From positions 152,566 to 216,565 of the forward strand of contig NZ_BAMO01000001.1 of assembly GCF_000615945.1 (NCBI RefSeq): DNA of 64,000 nt. The letters are read 5' to 3'. A program made the translations under genes and the position numbers. Source of the stretch: Caldalkalibacillus mannanilyticus JCM 10596 (GTDB lineage: Bacteria; Bacillota; Bacilli; Caldalkalibacillales; JCM-10596). Of this stretch, positions 28,346 through 36,883 are shown piece by piece. Positions within the stretch are counted from its first letter, which is position 1, and the number at the start of each line of letters is the position of its first letter. The notes below the pieces were generated by a model, which made no database searches, was not told the origin of the DNA, and was given only the letters and a program-made list of their open reading frames with translations.

Positions 28346-28978
28346 TTACCATTCACCATAGTGGAGAGTATCTTCAAACGGACGTTTTTTCTCCCATTTC
28401 TCCTCTTCAAGAATGGGTCTTGCAGGATAATGCTCAGTGTAACCCAGTGACACTAAAGCAATAGGATCAATATGATAAGGGATTTTCAGAAGCTCACGTA
28501 CATCCGCTTTCTTATAGAAGCTGACCCAGCCCATGGCAATTCCTTCAGCATAGGCACTAAGCCACATATTTTGTATCCCACAGGCAACGGATAGGATGTC
28601 TGTTTCGGGAATGGAATTTCGTCCAAGGACGTGATTTCCTCCTCGTGTGGGGTCACAAGTGATACAAATGGTGACAGGGGCTTCCTGTATACCTTCCAGC
28701 TTCAACGAAAGGAATTTGGTTTTTTTTTCGTCTTCATAATGAATAGCTAAGGCTTTTACTTCTTTTTCACAAATCTTAGCTAAAGCTTTTTTCTGTTCAG
28801 CAGATGTAATAATAATAAAATCCCAAGGCTGCATATAGCCAACAGAAGGTCCGTGGTGAGCCGCCTTTAGTATATTTTCCAGCTTTTCAGGTGAGATCGG
28901 ATCAGGAAGAAAGGATCGAATGTCTCGTCGACCTTTAATGGCTTTGTAGACTCCTTCACGTTCTTCTTTGTTTAGCAT
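28346..28978 (-). CDS. bluB: 5,6-dimethylbenzimidazole synthase BluB
   Basis: 210 residues in the nitroreductase-like flavin fold. The BluB pattern is present: RRDIRSF at the N-terminus, AAHHGPSVGYMQPWDFIII (near 40-58) and MGWVSFYKKADVRELLKIP (near 148-166). BluB uses oxygen to cleave reduced FMN and make the lower ligand of vitamin B12. AAAGGAGG precedes ATG 28978. No other cobalamin gene is nearby, so it may support salvage of cobinamide or corrinoids. A generic nitroreductase is the alternative but fits the motifs less well. Confidence 0.85.
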   Translation of the reverse strand: MLNKEEREGVYKAIKGRRDIRSFLPDPISPEKLENILKAAHHGPSVGYMQPWDFIIITSAEQKKALAKICEKEVKALAIHYEDEKKTKFLSLKLEGIQEAPVTICITCDPTRGGNHVLGRNSIPETDILSVACGIQNMWLSAYAEGIAMGWVSFYKKADVRELLKIPYHIDPIALVSLGYTEHYPARPILEEEKWEKKRPFEDTLHYGEW

Positions 28979-29066
28979 GCCGGAACCTCCTTTTTTCTAG
29001 GTGAGCGGTTTTTGATTTTGTTCTTAAATATATTTAGTTTATTCATTTATTATAGCATGTTGTAGA

Positions 29067-29094
29067 TTGAATAAGTTTTTATATGTGATATAAT
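29067..29094 (+). promoter_or_regulatory. SigA-type promoter of purU
   Basis: TTGAAT, 16-base spacer, TATAAT, ending 34 bases before the purU ATG. Confidence 0.55.
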
Positions 29095-29128
29095 ACTCTA
29101 AGATTTCTGAAAGTACTCGGAGGTAACC

Positions 29129-30028
29129 ATGAAGAATTTTAAAAGCAACAAATTAGACACATTTTTAGAAAAAAATAAAAATCGGGGAAGGCTCCTCATC
29201 AGCTGCCCTGACCAACCAGGGATTGTTGCAGCGGTATCCAACTTTCTACATTTAAAAGGAGCAAATATTGTACAATCGGATCAATACACTACAGATCCAG
29301 AGGGTGGACTGTTCTTTATGAGAGTTGAATTTGATCTGCCAGATCTTTCTGCGCAGGCAACCAATCTATATGAAGAATTTACTCGAATTGCGGATCGGTT
29401 CGATATGAGATGGAGAATCTCCTTAGCAAATCGTTTAAAACGAATGGCTATTTTTGTTTCTCAGCAGGAGCACTGCTTATTGGAACTTCTCTGGCAGTGG
29501 CAAGCAGGAGATTTACCTGCTGAAATTGCTATGGTCATCAGTAATCATGAGGATTTAAGAAGTACTGTAGAAGACCTTAACATTCCTTATCATTACATAC
29601 CAGTAACGAAGGATACGAAACAGGAGGCAGAACAGGAGCAACATCGCTTGATGAGCGATCAAGTTGATTTCATTGTTCTGGCAAGGTATATGCAGATATT
29701 ATCTCCTTCCTTCGTCGAACATTATCCAAGTCGAATCATCAACATTCATCATTCCTTCCTACCAGCCTTTATTGGGGCAAGACCTTATGAGCGTGCTTAT
29801 GACAGGGGAGTGAAGTTAATTGGAGCCACTTCTCATTACGTCACCAATGATTTAGATGAAGGACCAATTATTGAACAAGATATTCAACGAGTGAATCATC
29901 AGCATGATGCCAATGACCTTAAACGAATGGGGAGATATATTGAAAGGGTTGTCCTTGCTCGCGCAGTTACATGGCATCTAGAAGACAGAGTGATTGTACA
30001 CGATAATAAAACAGTTGTGTTTACGTAG
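29129..30028 (+). CDS. purU: Formyltetrahydrofolate deformylase
   Basis: 299 residues. An N-terminal ACT domain (LLISCPDQPGIVAAVSNFL, near 21-39) precedes a formyltransferase-type catalytic domain with IINIHHSFLPAFIGARPY (Asn-His near 205-208), GATSHYV and DEGPIIEQD with the catalytic Asp. The enzyme hydrolyses 10-formyl-THF to THF and formate and balances one-carbon pools. CGGAGGT lies directly upstream of the ATG. It is followed 43 bases later by a DUF2164 gene, probably in the same transcript. The ACT domain suggests control by glycine or methionine, as in E. coli. Confidence 0.93.
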   Translation: MKNFKSNKLDTFLEKNKNRGRLLISCPDQPGIVAAVSNFLHLKGANIVQSDQYTTDPEGGLFFMRVEFDLPDLSAQATNLYEEFTRIADRFDMRWRISLANRLKRMAIFVSQQEHCLLELLWQWQAGDLPAEIAMVISNHEDLRSTVEDLNIPYHYIPVTKDTKQEAEQEQHRLMSDQVDFIVLARYMQILSPSFVEHYPSRIINIHHSFLPAFIGARPYERAYDRGVKLIGATSHYVTNDLDEGPIIEQDIQRVNHQHDANDLKRMGRYIERVVLARAVTWHLEDRVIVHDNKTVVFT

Positions 30029-30071
30029 TAGGTGATAGTCTAGAATCCTTATAAAAGGTAGGGGAGAGCTG

Positions 30072-30326
30072 ATGCACATTAGAATCCCGAAAGAGAATAA
30101 AGATCAACTCATCGAAGAGATAAAGGAATATTTTTATAACGAACGTTCTGAAGAAATTGGCGATCTAGCCGCAGAAAACCTTCTTGATTTTGTCATGAAG
30201 GAAATAGGACCCTCCTTCTATAATCAAGGTGTAAAGGATGCTAGAGAGATGGTTGAGCAGAAAATGATGGGCATTGAAGAAGATTTGCGTTCTCTGGAAA
30301 GACCTATACTTAACAGACGAAGATAG
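30072..30326 (+). CDS. DUF2164 family protein
   Basis: 84 residues. MHIRIPKENKDQLIEEIKEY and EEIGDLAAENLLDFVMKEIG, then FYNQGVKDA, are the family pattern of DUF2164, a small cytoplasmic protein of unknown function. GGGGAGAGCTG precedes the ATG. It follows purU by 43 bases and is followed by a terminator, so it is likely the end of that transcript. Confidence 0.8.
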   Translation: MHIRIPKENKDQLIEEIKEYFYNERSEEIGDLAAENLLDFVMKEIGPSFYNQGVKDAREMVEQKMMGIEEDLRSLERPILNRRR

Positions 30327-30349
30327 AAAGACAACAGAGATAGAAGATA

Positions 30350-30408
30350 AAAAAGACAAACACAAAGGGTACAGTTTAAGAGACTCCTTTACACGTGTTT
30401 GTCTTTTT
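30350..30408. terminator. Bidirectional terminator between DUF2164 and prfC
   Basis: AAAAAGACAAACAC at 30350 pairs with GTGTTTGTCTTTTT at 30395, with an inner AAAGG/CCTTT pairing. Confidence 0.75.
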
Positions 30409-30488
30409 GCTGTGTTTTTTGGGGATACTTCCTGTGTATCATATTCTTTTAGTGTGTTCTGACTGAAATCTATCCCCTCAGAGTGACA

Positions 30489-32060
30489 CTATCTTTTTGC
30501 GTGACTCAAGAAGGTTAAATTTGGATTTCGTTCTACAGCCCACCGCAGAGTAAATTCGTTTTCAAATAGGACAACAGGGCGATCGTATTTATCCTTAACG
30601 GGTCTAGAGTTCGTTAAGTTAAAATGCTCAGCCTTATACTCTTCTCCTTCCACCCAGCGTGCCAATTGGTAGCTCAAGCGCTGAAAGAGGATATCGACTC
30701 CGTACTCATGCTGCATTCTATATTCAAAGACTTCAAATTGCAGCTCTCCAACTACACCAAGAATCATTTCTTCTAATCCATTTACCGTTTCAAATACCTG
30801 AACCGTTCCTTCTTCAGTAAGTTGCTGCAATCCTTTAAGAAATTGCTTTTTCTTTAGGGCGTTTTTGATGGATACTTTGGCAAAATGCTCAGGTGAGAAA
30901 TGAGGCATTTCATCATAGACCATTTCTTTGCCCTCACATAAGGTATCTCCAATCTGAAATAGACCTGGATCAAATAAACCGATGATATCACCCGCATAGG
31001 CGTCTTCCACCATAGCTCTCTCTTGCGCAAGAAATTGCTGAGGCTGAGATAATTTAATGCTTTTGCCTAAACGAGGGTGTTTGACACTCATGCCACGTTC
31101 AAATTTACCAGAACAAATGCGTAGGAAGGCAATGCGATCCCGGTGAGCAGGATTCATATTCGCTTGTATTTTAAAAATATATCCTGAAAAATGAGGTGAC
31201 GTTGGCTCAATGTAGCCTTCATTGCTTTTTCTACCCATGGGAGCAGGAGCCATCGTGAGAAAATGCTCTAAGAAGCTTTGAACACCAAAATTAGAGATCG
31301 CACTTCCGAAAAAAATAGGGGTAAGATCACCATTCTTGATCCGTTCTTCATCGAACTCATCTCCAGCAACATCTAATAATTCAATATCTTCCTTTAGCTT
31401 TTGATGTGCTGTTTCTCCTAATAACTCAGTCAGTTTGGCATCCTCTATGCCTTGGACCCTATGGACTGTCACTTCTACGGGATTACTCGCATCAAATAGT
31501 TCAACAAGCTGATGCTTTCGGTCATAAATCCCTTGGAAGTCAATGCCTGAGCCAATAGGCCAATTCATCGGATACGAACGCATTCCAAGTATTTCTTCAA
31601 GCTCCTCCATAAGTTCGAACGGGTCTCTTGTTTCACGATCCATTTTATTGATAAAAGTGAAGATCGGGATGCCTCGCATACTACATACTTCAAATAGTTT
31701 TTTGGTTTGTGCTTCAACCCCTTTTGCTCCATCAATTAACATCGCGGCGCTATCGGCAGCTGTTAAAGTACGGTAGGTGTCTTCACTAAAGTCTTCGTGA
31801 CCAGGTGTATCTAGTATATTGATTCGGTATCCGTCATATTCAAACTCCATGACACTGGATGTGACAGAGATCCCACGTTGTTTTTCGATTTCCATCCAGT
31901 CGGAAGTGGCGAATTTTTTATTCTTTTTTCCTTTTACCATTCCTGCTTCGCGAATCGCTCCACCAAATAAAAGGAGTTTCTCTGTCAATGTTGTTTTACC
32001 TGCGTCTGGGTGAGATATAATAGCAAATGTTTTTCGTTTTTGAACCTCTGACTTGATCAA
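30489..32060 (-). CDS. prfC: Peptide chain release factor 3
   Basis: 523 residues, the normal RF3 length. It is a translational GTPase that recycles RF1/RF2 after termination. G-domain motifs: P-loop ISHPDAGKTTLTEKLL (near 15), RGISVTSSVM (G2, near 64), DTPGHEDFSEDTYR (G3, near 87) and NKMDRE (G4, near 141). DWMEIEKQRGIS is characteristic of RF3 rather than EF-G. The start is TTG 32060 with GAGAGG upstream. The gene is monocistronic; the gerPC-like gene starts further upstream on the same strand but ends 84 bases before. Confidence 0.93.
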   Translation of the reverse strand: MIKSEVQKRKTFAIISHPDAGKTTLTEKLLLFGGAIREAGMVKGKKNKKFATSDWMEIEKQRGISVTSSVMEFEYDGYRINILDTPGHEDFSEDTYRTLTAADSAAMLIDGAKGVEAQTKKLFEVCSMRGIPIFTFINKMDRETRDPFELMEELEEILGMRSYPMNWPIGSGIDFQGIYDRKHQLVELFDASNPVEVTVHRVQGIEDAKLTELLGETAHQKLKEDIELLDVAGDEFDEERIKNGDLTPIFFGSAISNFGVQSFLEHFLTMAPAPMGRKSNEGYIEPTSPHFSGYIFKIQANMNPAHRDRIAFLRICSGKFERGMSVKHPRLGKSIKLSQPQQFLAQERAMVEDAYAGDIIGLFDPGLFQIGDTLCEGKEMVYDEMPHFSPEHFAKVSIKNALKKKQFLKGLQQLTEEGTVQVFETVNGLEEMILGVVGELQFEVFEYRMQHEYGVDILFQRLSYQLARWVEGEEYKAEHFNLTNSRPVKDKYDRPVVLFENEFTLRWAVERNPNLTFLSHAKR

Positions 32061-32144
32061 TTCTCATAACCCTCTCTATTTCAAATAAAATCTATTCCCT
32101 AGTGTATCATAAAATTGATGAGCAGATAAATATTTTTGGAGCGA

Positions 32145-32459
32145 TTATTCATGCTGGCTGTGGCTCATATCCTGTAAATGTACTTCTTCTCCATATTCTT
32201 CTTGAGGATCTTCCTCTTGTATCCACTTGCTTAGCTCTTTTGGATCTGTAATCCCACTCATGCCGATATTTAATGTTCCTTTTAGCTCCCTAACTACAAG
32301 TTCTTGAATTTTATAATTAATGTTTTCAATGTGAATAGGTTTAATGGCATCCACTTTCTGCTTTAAGTTCTCATTTTCCTGGGTTAGCTTCTGATTGCTC
32401 TGTTCTAACTGGAATAACCTCTGTTCAAGTTGTTGGAAAAATTCATAGTTATAGTACAT
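32145..32459 (-). CDS. GerPC-like spore germination protein (short form)
   Basis: 104 residues: an N-terminal coiled coil (about residues 8-45), then NINYKIQELVVRELKGTLNIGMSG, which matches the conserved GerPC end of a short beta domain (xGTLNIG). GerPC is part of the coat system that lets germinants pass. This protein is about half the size of B. subtilis GerPC. The gene lies apart from the other gerP-like genes of the window and shares its promoter region with the divergent hsp20 gene; a SigK-like promoter is seen. The name is by similarity only. Confidence 0.68.
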   Translation of the reverse strand: MYYNYEFFQQLEQRLFQLEQSNQKLTQENENLKQKVDAIKPIHIENINYKIQELVVRELKGTLNIGMSGITDPKELSKWIQEEDPQEEYGEEVHLQDMSHSQHE

Positions 32460-32483
32460 GTTATCACCTCACGCTAAATAATC

Positions 32484-32537
32484 ACCATTAAAGAGTTGGG
32501 CTCATAAAATAGGGTATGTAAGTTTAGCTATGGAGGT
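32484..32537. promoter_or_regulatory. Overlapping divergent SigK-like promoters (gerPC-like and hsp20 genes)
   Basis: Plus strand: AC (32484-32485), 17 bases, CATAAAATA (32503-32511), toward hsp20. Minus strand: AC (32537-32536), 17 bases, CATACCCTA (32518-32510), toward the gerPC-like gene. Both match AC-N16/17-CATANNNTA, and their -10 regions overlap by two bases. Confidence 0.6.
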
Positions 32538-32542
32538 TCATC

Positions 32543-32992
32543 ATGCGCGATAATCAGGTGGATATTAATCAATGGAAAGCTTTTGCTGAACAAATACTAG
32601 GACGAGATTTTTTTCAAGGATTTATGGATCAAGGAGAGCAGGGAGGGGATCACAAATCTACCATTGAACCTAAATACAATTTATATAGGGGACCTTCGGA
32701 GCTGATTGTTTTAATTAACCTACCGTATATTCGTGATATCAAATCTGTAAAGCTCTTCGTGAAGGACCAGGAGTTGGTAGTCAAAGGGAATATTTCATTC
32801 GATTATGATCATTTGGATTTAGTACATGGCCAGCTTTATGCGGGAGATTTTGAAAAGCGTATTCCCCTTCCAGAGAGCGTGAATACTAAGAAGGTCAATG
32901 CTCAGTATCGTCGGGGTATCTTACAAGTACAACTATTCCCCAAACTTAAAAAGAATGGATATAATGTAGAAATTCAGGATTCTGTGGAATAG
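32543..32992 (+). CDS. Hsp20/alpha-crystallin family protein, CotP-like
   Basis: 149 residues. A central alpha-crystallin domain (about 50-140) has ELIVLINLPYIRDIKSVKLF, KDQELVVKGN, and the closing YRRGILQVQLFPK (the V/I-x-V/I strand is partly kept). It is a small heat-shock-type protein. The SigK-like promoter in front and the gerPC-like divergent neighbour suggest a coat-associated role like B. subtilis CotP rather than a heat response. GGAGG lies six bases before the ATG. Coat location is inferred from the promoter only. Confidence 0.78.
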   Translation: MRDNQVDINQWKAFAEQILGRDFFQGFMDQGEQGGDHKSTIEPKYNLYRGPSELIVLINLPYIRDIKSVKLFVKDQELVVKGNISFDYDHLDLVHGQLYAGDFEKRIPLPESVNTKKVNAQYRRGILQVQLFPKLKKNGYNVEIQDSVE

Positions 32993-33001
32993 ATAAAGAA
33001 A

Positions 33002-33034
33002 AAGAGCAGACCATATGTAATCTGCTCTTCTTTA
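33002..33034 (+). terminator. Terminator of the hsp20-like gene
   Basis: AAGAGCAGA/TCTGCTCTT stem followed by CTTTAT. Confidence 0.65.
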
Positions 33035-33061
33035 TCGTTCCACCACTTTGAATCTTTGCAA

Positions 33062-34318
33062 TTAACGTGATGACGTTCGTTTACTAGCTAAATATCTAGG
33101 AGAGAGTGCAAGTTTCTGCTCCTTTAGTGTACTGCTACGATACGCATAAGCGAGTGTGCTAATAAAAGCAGAATTAGCGACTAGCAAAATACCAATTTGC
33201 GGGCTCATGATAATAAAGTCCACAATTCCTTGCCCTAAAATGATCCCTAGAAGTCCACTTAGTAGCGGGATTACAGGGCAATTTTGTTGGTAGAGATAGC
33301 GAATGTCCTGAAAGAGATTCCAAAAAATCCAACTAAAAATCGCTAATCCTCCGACACCCAGCATCGTCATGATGGAGAGAGGAATATTATGAGCGTGAAA
33401 AACTCTCAAGTAGTTATAAATACTTGTATCCGCATAATAGATTCCAAATAATCCCCAGCCTGTATGTGGTTTCTCCATAAATAACTTAAAGCAATTGAGC
33501 CAGATTGCCTGACGATCTTGCATCGAAGAGAAAAGAATATCTCCACGTGGAAACCAATCTGGTTGGTGCAGCATCAAGGCTATACATCCTAATAGAGTAA
33601 ACATAAGTCCAAGCATTTTTTTCTTGTGACCTGAGAAATAGAAGTAAAAAATAAACCCTACAAATAGTCCGATCATAGCGCCTCTTGATTCTGTCCATAA
33701 TAATACGCAAACAAACAGAAGAAGAGCCAATCCAATTAATCCTTTTTGCACTCCGGATCTTCGTTTAAAGAAATAGACTCCTACAAGAACCATGATGGCA
33801 TAGTAAGCTCCGGCAATATTTGGATTGTTAAATGTGCCGGCAATTCGATGAGGCTCTCCAATATCTACAATAGAACGAGTACCAAGGAGATACTTCCACC
33901 ATGCAGGATCATAAGTAATGATGTTGAACTTCGCTAATACTCCAATGAGAGCAGAGCCAATAGAAAGGGTAAATAAGAGTAAAAACCAATTTTCGATTTT
34001 GGTCGTTTGGTTCATGGTTTCTTGAAAGTACAGACTGAGCAAGGCAAAGCCTAATAAAAGAAAAGCAGCCAAGGTAGAATGCAGGCTCTGGTTTAATACA
34101 CCGACAATAAGAGCCCAAAAGAATAAAACAAAGATCCCCAATGTCCAAGGAGTCTTGAGCTCTAGTGCCTTCACATTTTTTCTAAAAGAATACAAAAATA
34201 GTACCAAGCTTAGCACGGCTAAGTATGGTGAATAAACAATAAAAGACAACCCTACTAACACAGTAATTTCCCCCAATAATTTTCTTTCTCTAATTCTTTT
34301 CTCTTTTTTAAAATACAT
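33062..34318 (-). CDS. O-antigen ligase / polymerase (Wzy/WaaL) family membrane protein
   Basis: 418 residues with about eleven TM helices and the large extracellular loop of the family before the final helices; the loop holds GTRSIVDIGEPHRIAGTF, and FNNPNIAGAYYAI and HAHNIPLSIMTMLGVGGL are typical of the family. Members polymerise or ligate polysaccharide at the outer face of the membrane; in spore formers the substrate is uncertain. The start at 34318 has no good RBS (GAAAAAA before ATG). It lies beside no other polysaccharide gene. Confidence 0.75.
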   Translation of the reverse strand: MYFKKEKRIRERKLLGEITVLVGLSFIVYSPYLAVLSLVLFLYSFRKNVKALELKTPWTLGIFVLFFWALIVGVLNQSLHSTLAAFLLLGFALLSLYFQETMNQTTKIENWFLLLFTLSIGSALIGVLAKFNIITYDPAWWKYLLGTRSIVDIGEPHRIAGTFNNPNIAGAYYAIMVLVGVYFFKRRSGVQKGLIGLALLLFVCVLLWTESRGAMIGLFVGFIFYFYFSGHKKKMLGLMFTLLGCIALMLHQPDWFPRGDILFSSMQDRQAIWLNCFKLFMEKPHTGWGLFGIYYADTSIYNYLRVFHAHNIPLSIMTMLGVGGLAIFSWIFWNLFQDIRYLYQQNCPVIPLLSGLLGIILGQGIVDFIIMSPQIGILLVANSAFISTLAYAYRSSTLKEQKLALSPRYLASKRTSSR

Positions 34319-34404
34319 TTTTTTCTAATTGTATTTATCTTTAAGATAATAGTATATAAGTATTTAGGGGGTATTTTCAAGATAAAAAGGTCAGAAAATA
34401 TGAC

Positions 34405-34439
34405 AAAAGAGGATCAATTTAATAAATTGGTCCTCTTTT
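34405..34439. terminator. Bidirectional terminator between the ligase gene and serC
   Basis: AAAAGAGGA/TCCTCTTTT stem with an inner CAATTT/AAATTG arm and T tracts on both strands. Confidence 0.7.
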
Positions 34440-34474
34440 CCTAGAAGGAAGTGCTTATTTTTTTACATAATATA

Positions 34475-35569
34475 CTAGCTGTTTTGTTCGCGAAAGCGAG
34501 TCATAAAGCTTTTCAATGCCTGACAGCTCTCTATAGGAAGGGCATTATAGGTTGAAGCTCTACAGCCTCCGACTGAACGGTGACCATTTAAACCCACAAA
34601 TCCCTCTTTTTTGGCTTCATCTAAGAATTTCTTCTCTAATTCAGGTGTGTTCAACGTAAATGTAATATTCATAAGGGAACGGCTTCCTAGCTCAGCATGT
34701 CCTTGATAGAAACCATAGCTTTGGTCGATCGTTTCATAAATCAACTGGGCCTTTTCTATGTTTTGACGATGAATGGCGCTAACTCCGCCTTTATTTTTGA
34801 CCCATTCCATCACAAGCTTCAACATATAGATTCCAAATGTAGGAGGTGTGTTGTAAAGTGAGTTATTCTCAGCATAGGTTCCATAGCTTAACATGGTTGG
34901 AAGGGATGGCGTAGCTTTTTCCAATAGTTCTTTTTTGATAATGACCATAGTGACACCAGAAGGTCCAAGGTTTTTTTGCGCTCCAGCATAGATCAATGAA
35001 AATTTACTTACATCTATAGGCTTACATAGGATATCACTAGACATATCGGCGATTAATGGGATATCTCCTGTATCCGGAAATGCCATCCATTGTGTGCCGT
35101 ATATGGTGTTATTAGAAGTGATATGAAGATAGGAGGAATTCTCAGGAATAGACAACTCATGTAAGCTTGGAATACGACGATATTTCTCTTCTTTGGTTGA
35201 ACCCGCAATTGTCGTTTCTCCTAATAGTTTTGCTTCTTTCAGCGCTTTTTCTGACCAGCTTCCTGTTAAGACATAGCTTGCTGGTGAACCTGCTTTCAGA
35301 AAATTCATTGGGATCATGCTAAATTGCAGGCTGGCTCCACCTTGTAAAAAGAGGATATGATAATCCTCTGGAATTTGCCATAGTTCCTTGATCAGAGCAA
35401 TCGCTTGATTATGAACCTCTTCATAGATGGCTCCTCGATGGCTCATTTCCATAATAGACATTCCGCTTTGCTTGTAATCAAGGAATTCCTCTTGAGCTTG
35501 TACTAAGACTTCGAATGGTAAAGCGGAGGGACCGGCATTGAAGTTATATGTATGGTTTTCTCTCTTCAT
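34475..35569 (-). CDS. serC: Phosphoserine aminotransferase
   Basis: 364 residues from ATG 35569; GTG 35578 is an alternative start but lies only two bases from the RBS. It converts 3-phosphohydroxypyruvate and glutamate to phosphoserine (and serves pyridoxine synthesis in some bacteria). Class V aminotransferase marks: FNAGPSALP at the start, FLQGGASLQFSMIPMN, and YAGAQKNLGPSG with the PLP lysine (near 195). NGHRSVGGCRAS near the end is typical of SerC. The gene is monocistronic with a terminator at 34405. Not near serA or serB. Confidence 0.93.
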   Translation of the reverse strand: MKRENHTYNFNAGPSALPFEVLVQAQEEFLDYKQSGMSIMEMSHRGAIYEEVHNQAIALIKELWQIPEDYHILFLQGGASLQFSMIPMNFLKAGSPASYVLTGSWSEKALKEAKLLGETTIAGSTKEEKYRRIPSLHELSIPENSSYLHITSNNTIYGTQWMAFPDTGDIPLIADMSSDILCKPIDVSKFSLIYAGAQKNLGPSGVTMVIIKKELLEKATPSLPTMLSYGTYAENNSLYNTPPTFGIYMLKLVMEWVKNKGGVSAIHRQNIEKAQLIYETIDQSYGFYQGHAELGSRSLMNITFTLNTPELEKKFLDEAKKEGFVGLNGHRSVGGCRASTYNALPIESCQALKSFMTRFREQNS

Positions 35570-35696
35570 TTCTCCCACACTCCTTTTTCAGATAATACTA
35601 CCAAATTAGAGCAGGGCTAGTCTACGGTAAGTTATTAAAATTTTTAAAAATTTTTAGACAAAAATGATGATCGAAAACTCTTTTTATCTAGGGAGC

Positions 35697-35921
35697 CTAT
35701 AATTGATACTGAGGTTGATCTACTACATCGGGGTCGGCTACAATATTTAGTTCAAAATCTGTGTTGATGTTGGCTACTCGATTTCCTATTAAAGTCTGTC
35801 CCCCTACTGACTGCGCATTAGCAGAGTGTCCTTTGTGAATTTCATTTCCAAAATTAAGCGAACCGTTACTCGAAAGATTGTTTACCATCACAAAATTAAT
35901 ATTATTTTTTAATGGGATCAT
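35697..35921 (-). CDS. GerPA/GerPF-family spore germination protein
   Basis: 74 residues with FVMVNNLSSNGSLNFGNEIH, then SVGGQTLIGNR, which is the GerPA/GerPF pattern (N..S..G.xNFG). GerP proteins help germinants cross the coat. It is a paralogue of the gene at 36605, sharing the ending DQPQxQL. GAGGATAAGAAG precedes the ATG. A SigK-type promoter lies upstream. The gene lies alone, not in the classic gerPA-F operon order. Confidence 0.75.
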   Translation of the reverse strand: MIPLKNNINFVMVNNLSSNGSLNFGNEIHKGHSANAQSVGGQTLIGNRVANINTDFELNIVADPDVVDQPQYQL

Positions 35922-35962
35922 CTTCTTATCCTCTTTTCCTAATAATCATGTTTTATGTAGAA

Positions 35963-35990
35963 TATCGTATGCTTGTTATTGGGGAGATGT
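35963..35990 (-). promoter_or_regulatory. SigK-like promoter of the gerPF-like gene
   Basis: Minus strand: AC, 17 bases, CATACGATA, about 40 bases before the start codon at 35921. Confidence 0.55.
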
Positions 35991-36050
35991 TCATCTAAGG
36001 ATGAAAAAATGTTCGTTCCTGTATATAAAAAATCCGCTCTTGTTCCCCTT

Positions 36051-36078
36051 ACCTAACTGACACATCCGACATATGTTA
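36051..36078 (+). promoter_or_regulatory. SigK-like promoter of the YjcZ-family gene
   Basis: AC (36051-36052), 17 bases, CATATGTTA (36070-36078), about 50 bases before the ATG at 36131. Confidence 0.5.
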
Positions 36079-36130
36079 AAAGTGTAAGGTCTAAGGAAAG
36101 CTGATTAGACACTAAAAAGGAGGAATTAGA

Positions 36131-36289
36131 ATGGGTTATGGTTATGGACCAGGATGCGGTGCACCAGTAGCACCAGTAGCACCTGTTGGAATGGGAGCAG
36201 GCTTCGCTCTAATTGTTGTATTGTTTATCCTATTGGTGATTGTAGGAGCTGGAGGACTATTTGGAGCAGCAGCTGGACCAGTTGTTTAA
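36131..36289 (+). CDS. YjcZ-family sporulation protein
   Basis: 52 residues: a glycine/tyrosine-rich N-terminus (MGYGYGPGCG, then an APV triple repeat), followed by GFALIVVLFILLVIVG, the hallmark hydrophobic segment of the YjcZ family of tiny spore proteins. AGGAGGAATTAGA precedes the ATG. A SigK-like promoter and a terminator bracket it, making it a monocistronic mother-cell gene. Precise function in the family is unknown. Confidence 0.8.
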   Translation: MGYGYGPGCGAPVAPVAPVGMGAGFALIVVLFILLVIVGAGGLFGAAAGPVV

Positions 36290-36305
36290 TTTAGAATGAA
36301 AGTAG

Positions 36306-36338
36306 AAAAGGAGCCTGCTACCTGCAAGGCTCCTTTTT
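36306..36338 (+). terminator. Terminator of the YjcZ-family gene
   Basis: AAAAGGAGCC/GGCTCCTTTT stem followed by further T. Confidence 0.75.
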
Positions 36339-36357
36339 AACCGGAAAATACATATAA

Positions 36358-36588
36358 TTAAGGGAGTCCACCAATACCTGGTTGATATGGACTTTGAAAC
36401 TCATGAGGTATTGAAAGTTGTCCAATCGCTGGTGTTTCAGCCGTGTAAGGATCTACTGGGGCTTCTTCTGGAGGACCTGGTACTTCCTGAATACTAGCCT
36501 GATTATTACACAGAATGTTCTTGCCAATATTTAAAGAACCAATATTACTGATAGCTCCTATCCTAATATGAGTAATCTTGATTTGCAT
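36358..36588 (-). CDS. GerPB-like spore germination protein
   Basis: 76 residues from ATG 36588, which follows GGGGGAGG; the frame is open further upstream without an RBS. ITHIRIGAISNIGSLNIGKN matches the IGSIxNSSxxxIG core of GerPB-type proteins, followed by a Pro-rich tail (PGPPEEAPVDPY). It lies 16 bases after the gerPF-like gene at 36605, so the two form a small operon from the SigK-like promoter at 36855. Confidence 0.7.
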   Translation of the reverse strand: MQIKITHIRIGAISNIGSLNIGKNILCNNQASIQEVPGPPEEAPVDPYTAETPAIGQLSIPHEFQSPYQPGIGGLP

Positions 36589-36604
36589 AGTGCCTCCCCC
36601 CTCT

Positions 36605-36823
36605 CTAGAGCTGGTTTTGGGGTTGATCAATAAGATCAGGATCAGATACAAGGTTTTTCTCAAAGCTATTTGCTTGACTACCAATAGAATCTCCTATGAC
36701 ACTTTGACCTCCAACTGACTTAGAATTAGCAGAGTTCCCCTTAAGAATAACATTCCCAAAATTAATAGAGCCATTACTCGAAACATTATTCACTCTTATT
36801 CCAAAGATATTATTTATAGTCAT
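36605..36823 (-). CDS. GerPA/GerPF-family spore germination protein (paralogue)
   Basis: 72 residues. IRVNNVSSNGSINFGNVIL and SVGGQSVIGDSIG align with the protein at 35697, and both end in DQPQxQL; they are recent paralogues. The start follows AAGGATGGTTCTTCA. First gene of a two-gene operon with the gerPB-like gene. In B. subtilis gerP genes belong to the SigK regulon, in line with the promoter seen here. Confidence 0.75.
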   Translation of the reverse strand: MTINNIFGIRVNNVSSNGSINFGNVILKGNSANSKSVGGQSVIGDSIGSQANSFEKNLVSDPDLIDQPQNQL

Positions 36824-36854
36824 TGAAGAACCATCCTTATTAATATGTTTAGTT

Positions 36855-36881
36855 TATAGTATGAGTAGAAGAGAAATGAGT
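36855..36881 (-). promoter_or_regulatory. SigK-like promoter of the gerP-like pair
   Basis: Minus strand: AC (36881-36880), 16 bases, CATACTATA (36863-36855), about 32 bases before the start codon at 36823. Confidence 0.6.
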
Positions 36882-36883
36882 GA

